Assembly (NCBI GenBank): GCA_037783415.1
Contig: JAZGTN010000236.1
Span: 806,001-870,000 of the forward strand
DNA length: 64,000 nt
Source of the DNA: Leptasterias polaris
Taxonomy: Eukaryota > Echinodermata > Asteroidea > Forcipulatida > Asteriidae
Reading direction: 5' to 3'
The notes under the pieces are model-generated. The model was not told the origin of the DNA and searched no databases. It worked only from the letters and a program-made list of their open reading frames with translations. Positions 10,800 through 24,124 of the stretch are shown piece by piece (the first letter of the stretch is position 1; every line of letters starts with the position of its first letter). The translations under genes and the position numbers were made by a program.

Positions 10800-13540
10800 T
10801 CCAATGCTACAACATGCATTTGCTTTTACCATTTCAAAATAAAGGCATTTTGTGTGGCTACAGTTCAGCAGAAACCATGGATTTTGTGGATTTTTTGATA
10901 GACTTTGAAGTCCCAATCCAATTGACCTTTGACAGAAGCCTTAAAATATTATATGAATATTCATTGCTCTGTCCGTGCTGTTGCATATAATTATAGTGTT
11001 AGTGCATAATACTCATTATGTCATGGAAAATGCATGGGAATGGAACTGAAGTGTGAATAATTCTCACAATGTTTTAATAGGTTAAAATGGAGTAATGCTC
11101 GGGTCTGGTTGTTGGAAAGTGGTGGTGGTAATAAGAGTGTTGGGAAGGGGTGGACAGGATTCCAAAAGTGGACCCCATAACCATTAACTCATCTTGAGTG
11201 CAGCCACCTCTGTCAGATTCCCTGTTTCAGACAATGAATAGAGTGTGCAAAACGCCCAAGGGGCCTGTCTTTTTTACCACAAGCCTCAGGTTGGAACAGT
11301 ATAGACCATTCTTTTGCAACATCACAGCCGCAAAATTTGCGGAAGAAAATATTTCCAAAAGAAAAAAAAAGAAAAACAATTAAAATATGACAATTTATCA
11401 TTTAATAAATCAATTTACCCATATCACTGATGAATCAAGTATACTACCCAAAAGAAAAAATGCACCTGTTTTTCATTTTATGAATGTTTAAATTCAAAAG
11501 GGCCAGGTTGTGCCAACCCAGTTGTACATACTGTCATTGGCTCAGCACTACAGATTGTTAGTGCAGTTTGTACAGCTTTCATAAAAATTGCTTTTGCATA
11601 TTTTGGAGCTCCTGGTAAATGGAGTTAATTGATCAATGGTTGTCTCCATAGTAATTGACCAAAAAGAAACATTAATTTTCCTAGAAAATATTTATTTGGG
11701 AATTTTGATTTTTTGTTTTTCTTCAAATTTATGTGCATCGACTTACGACTTATGGATATGAAATTGCAATTAACAACCTAGCTCTGAGCTGACGCTGTCA
11801 TACTCAAGGCAGTCCATACAAAATGGTGTTTGTTTACAAAAGAAAGGTCTGCAGAAGAAAAAGAAAGATAACTGCACCCTGATGACAAAAAAACTTAACA
11901 AAAAAAACATTCTTACCAAAAAAATAATATGCCACCCATCTCAGTCTTCAACCACACCCTTTGTAACAACACCCTTTCTGGTAATTTAAACTATCCGGGA
12001 ATAATTAAACTTTAATTGTTTAACAAACTTGTGTATCTTTAACTTCTACCCTTGACTTCAAATAACTACAAGAAAAAGAAATATCAAATGTTTTCTCTAT
12101 CCGTGTATTTTGTGCAAAATGATATCTAAATAAACTTTGCATGATTTGTATATGTACTTCTAATTACCTCATATTTATCGCCTATTTTGTGAAAGGTCCA
12201 ATGAATCTTGCCTTTGAATGTGGACCTCGTCTAACTTTTCAAAACTTGCATTTTTCCCAGCTTTTCTTCTGATTGTGGATTCAAAATGTTGACATTTTCA
12301 CAACTCACGCCCACCGGAAAGGTATGCTTGCTTCTCTCATGAATTGTGCATGCATTGATGTTTAAACCAATCCTCCTATAATGTAATGAATATTCATGAA
12401 GGACATTAATGTAACATTAGAGCTTGCCCAAGTGTTGTGGACATGGGCCGGTGTGTGTGAATTAGTACATAATGAAAGCATCCTGTAAAGCAGACACTGT
12501 TGAAATAAATTGTCTTTAATCATCCACTTTGCACTTTGACCTCATGGATTAAACTGTTGGTGAGAATTGTTTAAAATATTTGAACAAATTCTTGAGTCAT
12601 ATTTTAAATATTTGGATGAAATGATTTAAGAAGAACCCACAAACTGCTTATACTTCGGATGATTTGTTGGATACAGTGAATGATACAAGTCTACCGTCTC
12701 TTTTTTGTCAGCTGTCTTTTTTCTATTTTGCCTTTCCTTTACATTTTATAATACTACATAATTTTGTTCAGCGGCTGTTTTGTTGTTGTTTGTGGATTTG
12801 TTGTTTTTATATTTTGTTGCCGTGGTGAGGGAGGAGCTTATGTAAAATGGTTTCAAAAAGGTCATTTTATCGGTGTAATCTTTAATCATGAGGTCAAAGT
12901 GCAAAGGTCGTATACCATGATTGGTATGTACGTTTGCAGAGACAAACATTTACATTATTTGTGCATTAACACAAAGACACAATCCTCTCCAAGTTATCAT
13001 GTACAAATCACTGCATCATTTTCAGAGATTGTTTGCATGTGCATCAATAAAGCAACAAAAGCAGCTAATTCTGTCTCCATTTCAGTGCTTTCAAAATGTT
13101 TTCGTTTGTTTAGAACAATAACAGTTGTAGACATATTTGGGACATTTAAAGTAACATTGCTGTTTTTATTAATGAAGAGGTGTATCAAATTATAATAACA
13201 AACTAGGATTGGGTAAATCTTGCACCAATGCACACTTCTGCTACAGGTATGCTAACTAGAGAGTGTTGGAAATGTCGGAATGTTAACAGTTGATTTAACT
13301 AATCATAATCTGTTAGTTCTCAAAAATAACGAAACGAAAAGACATGACGAATGACGACAACCGAAACACAAGCCATAATACCAATATAATGTGATATCTC
13401 AAACATTCTATGTTTGGGAAATAGGCCAACCTGATACAGGCCTTAAAAACTTAGGTCTGATACTTAGGTCTCCTCTTACTGATGAGCAAATTAACTCCGT
13501 TTTGATTTTTGGCAGGAAGTGCCTGGTTTTGACGTGGAAT
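10800..13540. other. Intergenic DNA, nothing recognised
   Basis: AT-rich sequence with short random ORFs only. No protein family, tRNA-like box or clear inverted repeat was seen. Confidence 0.5.
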
Positions 13541-13544
13541 GTCA

Positions 13545-13625
13545 CCAACATTGGGGGTGGGGGTACCCTGTGCCCCCATATCGGGCATGGTATGATCACC
13601 AAAAGAGGTGCCATACTAACTTGCC
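13545..13625. repeat. Foldback-element end fragment
   Basis: The run cccccatatcgggcatggta is the inverse of the left terminus of the element at 40,228 (taccatgcccgatatggggc). One end of that family seems to be present here. Confidence 0.45.
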
Positions 13626-13859
13626 ATCGTTTTCGATATTGTTTTGAACCATGAGAGGCGGTACCGTACGAGTAATGGAAGCAACATTACCAAAATAGTT
13701 CTTTATCTTAGAAGAGGATTTCGCACTTCAATTTGCCTGATCAAAATTTCTTGGAGAAGCGGGATCACTGTAACCGATTAAAGCAGATTATTAACATGAT
13801 ACCTCACTAATCCTGGTTTGATAACCGTAAAGTTGCAGTAGTTCAACTAGTTCAAAGAA

Positions 13860-14060
13860 TAACATTTTTGGGTGTTAGTATATTCACCGATATGTGATAA
13901 ACACTGGGGGCCTACTCAGTGGTTCCAATTCCCTGCAGGGAAAACAAGATCCACAGTCACACTATTATTCGGGTGGGATTCGAACTAACCATAACTTCAT
14001 AGAGTTGGTCTTGTGATAACGTATGACCAAACCCCAACGTCACAAAATCAATGCAACCAA
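13860..14060 (-). repeat. tRNA-derived SINE (minus)
   Basis: The minus strand shows a box-B-like gttagttcgaatcccacccg, then gtggatc, cctgcaggga, gagtaggc and cagtgttta. This matches, word for word in order, the body of the SINE at 6258-6435. It has no ORF. Confidence 0.6.
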
Positions 14061-14565
14061 TGACAGAAACATTGTTAGTTAAATTGTGTGCATGTAGGCT
14101 ATACAAACGAAAGATAACCATCCACGCAAAGCATGCATTACTTTCATACATCTGTTCTGACTATATTGTTTGTGTGGGTGATATCCTTTTTGTTTTTCGT
14201 AGATGCCAGTTGGTCATCGGAATCGCCGGGTCAGTGAGGGTCAGTTTCACCTCACCGGTGCATCGTCCCGCCGTAGCTTCAAGAGGACGTTGAGAAGGGT
14301 GTCCATGTTTGTCAGATAAGGAAGCTGAGCTTGCCAACATTGAATAAGACCACCCCGCCCCTTCACCCTGTTTTTATCGTATGGCTAACAAATTCCTGAC
14401 ATTGCGCATGCCTATGTCATGTTCCATAAAGTTCCAGTAATTTTACGGTGATTTGTCCGGCAGTATTAGTGCCAAAATGATTACCGTAAAATTCACGGGT
14501 ACCGTTAAAAAATGTTCTACAGTATACAAATAGCATTCGGTATGTGGTTACCAGTTCATGTGGTC

Positions 14566-14838
14566 TTCGTTTAAGTCTGAAATCTGAAGTCTCAAGTCTG
14601 AAATCTGAAGTCTCAAGTCTGAAATCTGAAGTCTCAAGTCTGAAATCTGAAGTCTCAAGTCTGAAATCTGAAGTCTCAAGTCTGAAATCTGAAGTCTCAA
14701 GTCTGAAATCTGAAGTCTCAAGTCTGAAATCTGAAGTCTCAAGTCTGAAATCTGAAGTCTCAAGTCTGAAATCTGAAGTCTCAAGTCTGAAATCTGAAGT
14801 CTCAAGTCTGAAATCTGAGGTCTCAAGTCTGAAATTGT
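14566..14838 (+). repeat. 21-bp minisatellite (about 13 copies)
   Basis: Unit gtctgaaatctgaagtctca plus one a, nearly perfect over about 270 bases. Because 21 is divisible by three, frames on both strands are open and spell heptads (SLKSEVS forward, SDLRLQI reverse). There are no splice sites or gene context, so it is treated as a satellite. Confidence 0.92.
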
Positions 14839-15276
14839 CAGTTTGTGGTCCATGCGCACAATAAATAAATGCACTATATTATATAGCAGATAATGTATCC
14901 ATTAGCATTAGCAATGCCAAGCTGCGATGTCGTTATTGCTCAATGGAAGTGTGTTTATATTAATATCAAAACAATTGAATGAATTGTGAAATCCCACACC
15001 AAAATTACTGCCTGAGTCCAATCCGCGAGGCCTACGCTCAAGCCCTGGTTTTGAAAAGGGCTTTAAAATTTCGGTACGCCTACTGCCAACATTTGTATTT
15101 TGTTTAAGGATTTTTTTTTACCATGATTTTTATTTACCGTTTGCATTGTTTTCTATGCCCTTTTCTCTGGGTGTTTGTTTGTTTGTCTGTTTGTTGATTA
15201 AACTTCCTTTTTTTTTACAGTGAAGCATTTGAAACTCAAATCAGTATTGAGAAACATGCACTGTCACAATGCCCGG

Positions 15277-15395
15277 GTCTTAATTTTGGCCTGACCCATT
15301 TCTGAAGGGTCAGAATGACCTGGAATCTGTGTGAAAATGGGTCAAATGGACGAAATCCAATTTAGTGACAATTTTCCGGGTCGGCCTAACCTATA
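15277..15395. repeat. GGGTCA-rich repeat, copy 1
   Basis: Dense tgacccatt / gggtcagaatgacc / aaatgggtcaaa words in both orientations, forming small inverted repeats. A longer related block lies at 17,728-17,940. Probably a degraded MITE family. Confidence 0.4.
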
Positions 15396-15429
15396 AATGG
15401 ATAAGGTAGTGTGTTGTGTTGATTTCGTA

Positions 15430-15760
15430 TTCACTACCTTATGGAGACCGAGAACAAAACAGAAAAGGGAAAACAAAAGGTATCCATAGCGGAATTCTAA
15501 TGACTGGGGTGCTCCACAAGGAGTTGTGTGTATAAAGTCTATGGGAGGTTCTTAACTACAGGGACAAAGGAAAGAACAAAAGATGTCTCCACAGGGATGC
15601 AAACAAATAGAGTGTGTGTGTTGTGATATGTTGTGTTGTTTTGTCATTTTAAGCCTTTGAGAAGGACTTGACTCGAGTCGAAACGTCAGGCTGTCGCCTT
15701 TTCCCCTATCGCAAGGGAAGTGTTTGCAAGAATTAAAACTTATGTTTCTTTTCACGAAAC
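15430..15760 (+). repeat. Dispersed repeat, plus copy, with GTCGAAACGTC tail
   Basis: The plus-strand partner of 7326-7523. It continues downstream through cctttgagaaggacttgact then cgagtcgaaacgtcaggctg. Similar gtcgaaacgtc tails occur in Penelope-like elements and retrozymes with hammerhead motifs. A related motif sits near 19,350-19,395. The assignment is a guess from the tail alone. Confidence 0.45.
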
Positions 15761-15899
15761 TTTTCAGTATTTGTGTAACAATATTTGCTGAGATGTTCGT
15801 TCGGACATTGTGTTAAGCTCACAGTTGTTATTATTGTGCAATATTATAATATAAAAAAATCCGTCTGAAAAAAACATATTTAAAAACTCAATTTTAGAC

Positions 15900-17725
15900 C
15901 CGAACAGTGCATCAACGCCTTTCAGAAGAGTGCGTTCAACTCATCTCTTTATACGGGACGTCTGTTTCTAAGAAGTTCGGAACAATAATTTTCCAATGGA
16001 ATTTGCAAAGATCACAAATTATATTCCCTTGGACGTTTCATTTGAAATAGGTATTTTTTAAATTCCAGTGTCGATAAATGGGCACCAACTTTTCTATAAT
16101 CAAAATGCTAGTTTCTTCATGTTTGTTTTACTGTTAATTGTTATTGTTGGTTTTTTTAAAGTTTATTATTACTATTATTTTGTCATAGAAGAAACTGTTT
16201 CATCTAATTCCATAGTAAATGTACTAAATGTGTACACACTCTACTTTCATGCCACATGGTCGTTGGTTTAAACAAATCTAAGCCGAAAGAATCAAAATTG
16301 TAAGACTTGCATGTTTATTTTTTAAAGTTTTTTTGTTTGTTCTTAAAATATTCTGCAAACTCCAAAACCACTCCGAGTTGTCTTCATTGTGACTAATATG
16401 ATTACCAAACAGACAGTACATATTATATAGACAGAGGAGAAACTTTTGTCATAATTATTTATAACTTTAAATCATGTGTGTGATTTATTAAGCTCTTGAT
16501 ATTGTCATAAATGTCTATGCAAAGTAACTTGAATATTTATTGTCAATTGGTATTTGCATATTTGAATATTTATTTTTAATTTTCATATGCTTTTAAATTA
16601 TTGAAATAAGTATGTTAATTCTGTGCAGTAATTGGTTAAAGGTGTATTTATGTGCCCTCGTATACCTTAGGCTAGACACAGGTTAATTTCTTATTAACTC
16701 TCATCAGAAACGGGATTACAAAATGTATATCTTTGTTGCCCCACGGGTGATATTGCATGACTGGATACAGAATCATCACATTGCTGTCTAAAATAGTGCT
16801 GAGGCTGCCATGGAGACATATTGCTACTCTCATTCAATAGGAACCTGAACATATTTCATAAAGGAAGACAGAGATGTCTATGAAGGGATAAATACTTCGG
16901 TACGCAGCACGAATGCACATAGGCCTAATGGTGAGGTTTTCCCCCCTGGTCGGCATTGAACTACGAATGGCAATATGTCATCCGTTGCCTTCAGTGTATG
17001 TGGTAGAACCTTCATTTAGTTCAGTATAATTTTAAAAAGACGGGGATAAGAAATTTCAGAATGTTTTCTGAATTCTGTCATTTTTATGTCTGCTTGGTGG
17101 AAATAGAGCTGTTATTTTCTTCATATTTCAAGAGATCATGCTCTTTGAGCTACTCTTCTATAGTGATGAGGATATTCTTCTTAGAAGCTCCTTGGAATCT
17201 ATAACTCCAGGGGTTACCAAAAGGTGGAAATGCCATCATTTCAACATATCTCCAAGCATTCTGATCCTACTTTCAGACCTGTTTGCCAGCAATGATTCTG
17301 TCCCCTTTAAAGACCAATGTTTCAATTATAGCAGCTGTATTATCACTCTAACTTTAAATGTGTTTGCACACTTCCCTAGGCCTATAGTAGTATCATTGGA
17401 TGGTACCGTATATAGTTGCACTGTTATATTAGATGCTTATGGGGATTTGACCCACACGATCTTTCGATCAGTATAATATTGGTATCTAGGAGTAAATAAT
17501 TGTGTAACTCTCTCCAGAAAGACTGGGTATCATCAGAAATCGATAAAATGTCACCCTTTACCCCAATCTTAACCTTTCAGCGATAAGTAGGATGTCGTGT
17601 ATTTAACCTTACATTATATCCTGATCATGCTTAGAGCAAAAAGACCGCCCCCCTCCTTTTACTTGTACTTTAAACTGCTGTGTTCACGATACACACTCCG
17701 AAAATTCCCGGATGAGAATTAATTG
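15900..17725. other. Intergenic DNA, nothing recognised
   Basis: AT-rich, with only short unconvincing ORFs. One 112-codon frame at 17,138-17,476 has no recognisable family, no splice context and ordinary composition, and is not called a gene. Confidence 0.45.
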
Positions 17726-17727
17726 AC

Positions 17728-17940
17728 CCAGATCCTGGTCCCAGGAGCCCTGACCCGGATTATGGGTCAGGCTGACCCGGAACTGATTAACAAAATGGGA
17801 TTTTAACTTGGATTCTTCGTCAGTTTGACCCAGTATTTTCTTGGTCATTTTAACACAGATTCAGGGTCATACTGACCCCAATGGGTCAGGCCCCATAGGG
17901 GTCCAGAATCTGGGTCATGACCCGAGGGTTGTATAGTAAA
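17728..17940. repeat. GGGTCA-rich repeat, copy 2
   Basis: Repeated tgacccgg, gggtcagg, tgaccccaatgggtcagg and gggtcatgacccg words in both orientations. Same class as 15,277-15,395. Confidence 0.45.
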
Positions 17941-18154
17941 GTGTCCGGTACTAAACCATTTCACACCAAAGAGCTTTATTTCGATTTTACTAATTTTCGT
18001 TGTACTATATTTCAGATAGCAGGTATTATATATTGTGGATGATGTATTGTTGTATCATATATGATTCTGTTGATAGGCAGTTTGTATATCAAGTGTTTCA
18101 CCGTGTTGCTTTGGGACCACTATAATGCACATTTACACGTAATGAAATACAACC

Positions 18155-18416
18155 TATGGTGGCCCTGAAAGGATTTCAAACATAAATATTTACGTGAATT
18201 ATACGTAAACGTCACGTTTTTTGCCACAGTTTGCAAATATTTACGTGAATTCACGTAACTATTTACGTGAATATTCACGGAAATATTTGCGGTAATTTTT
18301 CGTGCTGAGAATATTCACGTAAATATTTACGTGAATATTTGCGGTAATTGTTCGTGCTAAGAATATTCACGTAAATATAAACGTAAAATGTTTGATGTCT
18401 CTTCAGGGTCATGATA
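18155..18416. mobile_element. MITE, TATGGTGGCCCTGAA family (short member)
   Basis: Starts TATGGTGGCCCTGAAAGG and ends CTTCAGGGTCATGATA, the degenerate inverse. Flanks are ACAACC and AAAACC, a 6-bp target duplication with one mismatch. The interior is a run of ACGTGAAT/ATTCACGT palindromes. A larger member with the same termini lies at 30,730-32,306. Confidence 0.75.
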
Positions 18417-18419
18417 AAA

Positions 18420-19770
18420 ACCACATTAGATTATTATATATTAGTCTGTTAGAAAATGACGGGTCAATGTCGAGCATTATGAGTAGATGCAGAGTTGATC
18501 AGACGAAAAACTTTAACTGAAATGCTGTAAAGGTGCACACTTTTGTTTTAATTCCCACCCAAAACCACCGATTAAAAGTTGTGCTCTTCACTGAAAATAT
18601 TGTGATGTAAACTACACGAAGGCCTAAATACATTTGTAAAAAATTTCATACGTTTTAAGGAACTTACCCAGTACAATTTCTTTGCAAAAAAACCGAAACT
18701 AACAACATTTTTTATTTTTTTTTGCACAGTTATCAATCAATCGTTAAATACCATAATGCTTGAAATCGTCGAATTGTTTAAAATTTATAAATATACAATA
18801 CAAAGCTATAATTAATGGAAAATTGAAGTTGTTTAAAGATATCGTCCAAAGTTTGAATTGTCTTAATATATATTGTGTAGATGGCAGTACTATAAGGATC
18901 CTTGCCTGTGGTGCACCAATTCTACGCTGCGTAAAAAAACAAATCAAAGATGCACACATCGCTTACCAAGACTTCGCGCCAAAAGTACCATTCGTGCAAA
19001 ACTGCGAAATGTTTACAATTCACCATCCACTCCTTTGTCTTAAATAATGTAACCTTTTCTCAAGTACTACAAGCATGCAACAGTCATTCCAGTTGTTAAA
19101 TGTGATGCTAGCCCACAACCTATGTATAAACAATTCGGTGCATGGAGTTCTCACTTTGACCCCTTGTAGAACAAACAATGCAGAGTTCTCACCACTTTGA
19201 CCCCCTGTATAGAAAAAGCTACATACAAATTCGAAACTGAGAATAATCTCAATGAGATTGTTACGGTTCTGAAAGAAACAAGTGGTTCAACTGGACTTTT
19301 CGATCTAGGATCTGATCGCCTACGATCAGTATCTGCTCTGTTCTCCTTCCTGAAGACAATCAGAGCATACGGGTCGAAACGTCTAGCTGTTACACAATCG
19401 GTCGTTTCAGAACCACCACAATTCATTAAAAGGTCAGCATTACATTATTGCCTCAAACCTCAGTTTCTAACGAACGGACGTATCAGCGTGCCAAATTAGT
19501 TCATATTTTGAGACAAGCGGGTTAATGGTCATTACGCGATGCAGCAAATTGTTCGCATAAAGTAAAACAATATTGCATCTTTAAATCCTTATTTCGTACA
19601 ATTTGTGAATTTGTTTCTTATTTTGATATACAATTATCTTCAGTATTTTAAATGTTTTATACAGCATTGGAATGGTGCAAACGTCGGTATGTCGCCAGTA
19701 AAGCTTCGCTTCCACTTCATTATTACATTTTAACTGCATTTTCTCTTAGGTTTTATAACTGTAATTTTAA
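18420..19770. other. Intergenic DNA with one Penelope/hammerhead-like motif
   Basis: No gene recognised. At 19,350-19,395 the sequence cctgaagacaatcag ... gggtcgaaacgtc recalls the conserved cctgaaga/gtcgaaacgtc pairs of Penelope-like elements. A reading frame of 100 codons spans it but resembles no family known to me. Confidence 0.35.
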
Positions 19771-19771
19771 T

Positions 19772-19850
19772 GTTTTTGAATTGTTAAGCGCCCAGGAGCA
19801 TGTTTCATGGATGGGCGCTATACAAATTGTCATTATTATTATTATTATAG
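19772..19850 (+). repeat. Retroposon 3' tail with ATT repeats
   Basis: The sequence aagcgcccaggagca ... gatgggcgct forms a hairpin, then tacaaattgtcattattatt, the usual end of CR1/L2-like LINEs. Confidence 0.6.
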
Positions 19851-20700
19851 GAACATTCATTTTGTAGTCAACAAGTATTTTGTAATTGTTTTGTACTCAA
19901 GATCATTGTCCGTAATCGTGTGCCATTTGAATTAGGTACTGTTGAAGTAACAACTATTGTATAAAGGTGTTGTAAAGTGCGTACTAACTAAACTTATAAA
20001 AACTCAGAAACATGCCCCCCCCCCCCCCCAACATACGAAATATGTAATCCGTTTGCTTATACTCGCAGGAAGTGATAAGTAGTATACTGTATGGTGCATG
20101 TGGTTTTTAAACGTGCAGTACAGCGATGATTGTGATGAAATGATGATAAGAAAAGCATTAATGTCCTCCTAAAGTCTGTTGTGGGGCGTTCCGGTCCTAT
20201 ACTATAACACTGCCGAAACTTCGGTTGAGGTTTAGCTTTACGACCCAACCCTCTTTAACCTTGTACTCAAACAACCTCCTCCTCGCCTTATTGTCGTTGC
20301 CACGAAACTTACATATTATAGGCCCCTAGCCCTCGATCATGCATCTGCTATCTTTGTTCTTTGGATATGGAACAATGCACACTGTATACTTAGCCAAATG
20401 GTTAGGAGACAGCCATTTTGATCCCCAACCTCGGTTTCATTCAGGATTACCCAGAAGGCTGCGTCATGACACGGCTTTAGGGGCGTGGTCAACAACATGA
20501 TTGTAAACATTCATGTTGCTTTGAAGAAATGTTTTTTATTTAATATGTCATTATGTCCTTTTTTATTACTGTTTGTTAATGAAAATAAAGATAAGATCAA
20601 TATGTGCATTCAATGTTAGTCTTTGCCAGAGACGTCAGTGATCCATACTGGTCTGTGATGTGTACTATTATGGCTTTGTCAGCCAACCGGGATACTAAAA

Positions 20701-20934
20701 CACACAACTTCAAATAAAACAGGCTTGTGAGACTTCTTCTTAAAGATAACACAATTGCTTTATTTATAACTTAACTTACGTAACTTAGACAAACTAAGGA
20801 CGGAGACTCCAACCTCCCAGACCAGGCTAACAGCTACTGGCGATCATAGGCCGCACCCTGGCTTAAGTACTACCCTTCACTAATTATTATTCATAATATT
20901 ACTACGCCATCATACGAAAAGTAGTCCCATAACA
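20701..20934 (-). repeat. LTR-like direct repeat, left copy
   Basis: 234 bases identical by eye to 26,449-26,682. On the minus strand it starts TGTTATGGGACTAC and contains ataaataaagc (TATA/poly(A)-like) near its end. The true terminus may be at 20,677, where the plus strand reads TGTCAGCC, giving a 258-bp TG...CA LTR. The purine-rich stretch at 20,936-20,950 (minus strand) directly precedes it, as a polypurine tract precedes a 3' LTR. Confidence 0.75.
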
Positions 20935-20998
20935 TATGCCTCTCTCTTCTAGAATCGGCTCCGTCGATTCCAATTTTGCATAAACAAAATGTCATTTC

Positions 20999-23900
20999 TT
21001 TGCACCTCCAGTTGAACAAACTAGAGTGAAGCATATCACACCAAGTCAAAACGAGAACAGCGCTCAACAAAAGTGTACTGCTTCTCAGACACAAGAAGTT
21101 CTTGACCAAGTAAAACTTTCCGGTGAACATCTTTGCAAGGAGCAAAAAGATCAGTTACAGTCGGTTCTTAGAGAATATACTGATGTTTTCCAAACCACAG
21201 GTAGCTCGTTGGGACACTATTCTGGTATTAAACATTGTATACGTACTAGAGATCATTGTCCAATACGATCTCGGCCGTATAGACATGCTCCCCATCTAAA
21301 ACAAGTGATTGAAGATCAGATCCAACAAATGTTGAAAGACAATGTAATATCACCTTCTACCTCACCTTGGTCTAGCAGCATTGTCTTAATAAGAAAGAAA
21401 GGATCAACTGACTATCGATTTTTGTATCGATTTTAGACCAATAAACAAAATAAGTGAGCGTGACAATTTTCCCCTCCCTAATATCCTCGATTCTTTGGAT
21501 AGTTTGGGCAGCTCACAGCCTGTATACTTTTCGACCTTAGATATGGCCGCAGGTTATTGGCAGATACCACTAGAGGAAGAAAGTAAGAGTAAAACTGCAT
21601 TTGTCACACACGAAGGCCAATATGAATTTAATGTTCTTCCTTTTGGTCTTCATGGTGCCCCAAGTACTTTCCAACGTGTCATGCACGAAATTCTTAGAGG
21701 GTTACATTGGAAGATTGCATTAATTTATCTGGATGATATTATAATTTTTTCCAGGACATTTGAAGATCACCTTACTCACTTACGACAGGTCCTGCAAAGG
21801 TTTAGAGTGTCAAACCTCAAATTAAAACCTCGAAAGTGTACGTTCGGTCAAAATAAGGTACGTTACCTGGGTCATATTATATCTAAGGATGGAGTAGCAA
21901 CCGATCCAGATAAAACGAGCATTGTGGAAAACTACCCAGTGCCCCAAAACCTATCGCATGTAAGATCGTTCCTTGGTATAACAGGGTATTACAGGAGATA
22001 TGTAAACAAATATAGCCAGATAGCGGAACCGTTGACCAATCTTACGAAAAAAAATACCCCATTTGTATGGTCAAAGGATTGCCAAAAGTCGTTTGAAACA
22101 CTCAAACAGAAACTTGTAGAACCACCCATCTTAGCCTATCCGAAGTTCGATGGAACTAAATTTATTCTACACACAGATGCTTCAGTGACTGGTCTGGCAT
22201 ACATTTTGTCTCAAATTCAAGATGGCCAAGAAAAAGTAATTGCATATGGTGGTCGAAGTTTGAACAAGTCAGAGAAGAACTACTCCATAACAGAATTAGA
22301 AGCACTATCAGTTGTAGAAGGAGTAAAAAAGTACTCGTCTTACTTACTCCATGGATCAAAGTTCCAAATTGTTACTGATCATAGTGCTCTCTGTTGGTTG
22401 TTCAATCAGAAACAAACCACAGGTAGATTGGCTCGATGGACTCTATGCTTGCAAACTTATGATTTTGAAATAATTCATAGACCAGGAAAAACAATCACAA
22501 ATGTTGATGGTTTGAGCAGAATACATGCTAATACGTCTGACCAATCTACAGAGGGTTCAGATAACACACACGAGCCGTATTATAATGATAGAGCAAGTGA
22601 GGAAGACAAAAATGTGACATCTAGTGGCAAATGGATTCCATTTGAATTTGGAATTTTGGATGATTATATTATTCCTTGTCATTCAAAACATGATGTGAGC
22701 ACAATTCGAAACTTAAGGTTTCAAAAAGGTAAACGGTTATGTAATCGACATGATGACGAATTGCTTGATCATATACCACACACTCATAAAGAGGTAAAAA
22801 TTGAAGACTTAAAACAGTCACAAAGAAAAGATGTTTTTGCAGCCAAAATGATTGATTATCTTGAAGCAGATAAATTGCCTGATGATGAAAAACAGGCTCG
22901 ACAAATTCTTGTTGAGGCGGAACATTATTTTCTTCAAGATGGTGCATTGTACCACTTGTGGTATACACCAGCTAAACGTCACATGCCTGAGAGAACCACA
23001 GTCCGATTGTATGTACCACATGATTACATCGATATTGTATTGACTGCTAATAATGATGACTTACTGTCTGCTCATTTTGGATTTCATAAAACCTATGCCA
23101 AAATCAGACAAAGATATTTTTGGAAAGGTATGCATAAAGATATTGATAACTGGGTTCGTTCATGCAAATCATGTTCACGTAGAAAGACACCGAAACATAA
23201 GGTGATTGCACCTTTAGTCAAAATGACTAGTGCAGGTCCATTTGAGAGAGTCAGTGTAGATATTCTAGGCCCACTGCCTGTATCTAGTTCGGGCAACCGA
23301 TATGTACTGTGTTTCACTGATCACTGTACTAGATGGCCAATGCTGGTACCGATCAAATCAACCGATGCCCGTACAGTAGCATCATGTTTCTATAAAGAAA
23401 TAATATGCAACCACGGTTGTCCCAGATTTCTTTTAAGTGATAGAGGAACTAACTTCCTCAGTAAACTAATGATAGAAGTTTGTAGAATCATGGGAACTAA
23501 CAAGTTGAATACCAGTGCATACCATCCACAGTGTAATGCAGTGCAAGAACGTTCAGTGTTATTTTGGATACAATCTCACATTATGTTAATAAGTTTCACT
23601 CAGATTGGGATGAGTTCATTCCTTCGATCCAGTTTGCCTATCGGACTAGCCCAGCGGATAACAGTGTTGGATTCAGCCCCTTCTTCCTCCTCTACGGCAG
23701 AGAAGCAGTTCTACCTTTAGACGTTGCACTACTAAAAACCACCGAGCCGCACAACCAAACCATGAGAGAATACATTAGTCATCTGGTTCACCAACTTGAA
23801 ACTTTCCGAGAGGTTTCAAAAACTCATCTTGAGAGAAACCAAACTGCTATGAAACAACGCTATGATGACAAAACAACTGAAGTCCAGTATGAAGTAGGAG

Positions 23901-24124
23901 ACTGTGTATTCATATTCTTCCCAAAGACACAACCTGGACTCTCAAAGAAACTTCAACAAAGGTGGTGCGGACCCTACATCCTAGTAAAACGAAATGGGCC
24001 AACAAATTATATGGTGGAGAATTCGGGTATACTGTTGACATTTCTCACATTCCACTTTTTGTTTACGAGACACACCCTACCTAGACCAGTCGGACAGCTA
24101 CTCACAGCGCATTTTGTACGGTAA
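20999..24124 (+). pseudogene. Gypsy pol: RT-RNaseH-integrase (frameshifted)
   Basis: Encodes retrotransposon pol from the end of the protease-RT linker through integrase. Visible marks are RT catalytic YLDDII, RNase H HTDAS, the integrase HHCC region (HFGFH ... CKSCSRRK), and DDE-type residues in VSVDILGP, LSDRGTNF and the following QER. Two single-base frameshifts break it: one at about 21,421, where an extra T follows gactatcgattttt, and one near 23,555. After the second, the integrase C-terminus continues to TAA at 24,122. The 5' end lacks protease. The parallel copy at 25,961-26,449 does not carry the extra T, so the first break is recent. Confidence 0.88.

Noticed and set aside
14544..14874. 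Open frames on both strands spelling perfect heptads
   Set aside because: A 21-bp tandem repeat stays open in any phase that lacks a stop; no promoter, splice sites or family.
17138..17476. 112-codon ORF
   Set aside because: No family resemblance, splice context or codon signal; left as possible chance.
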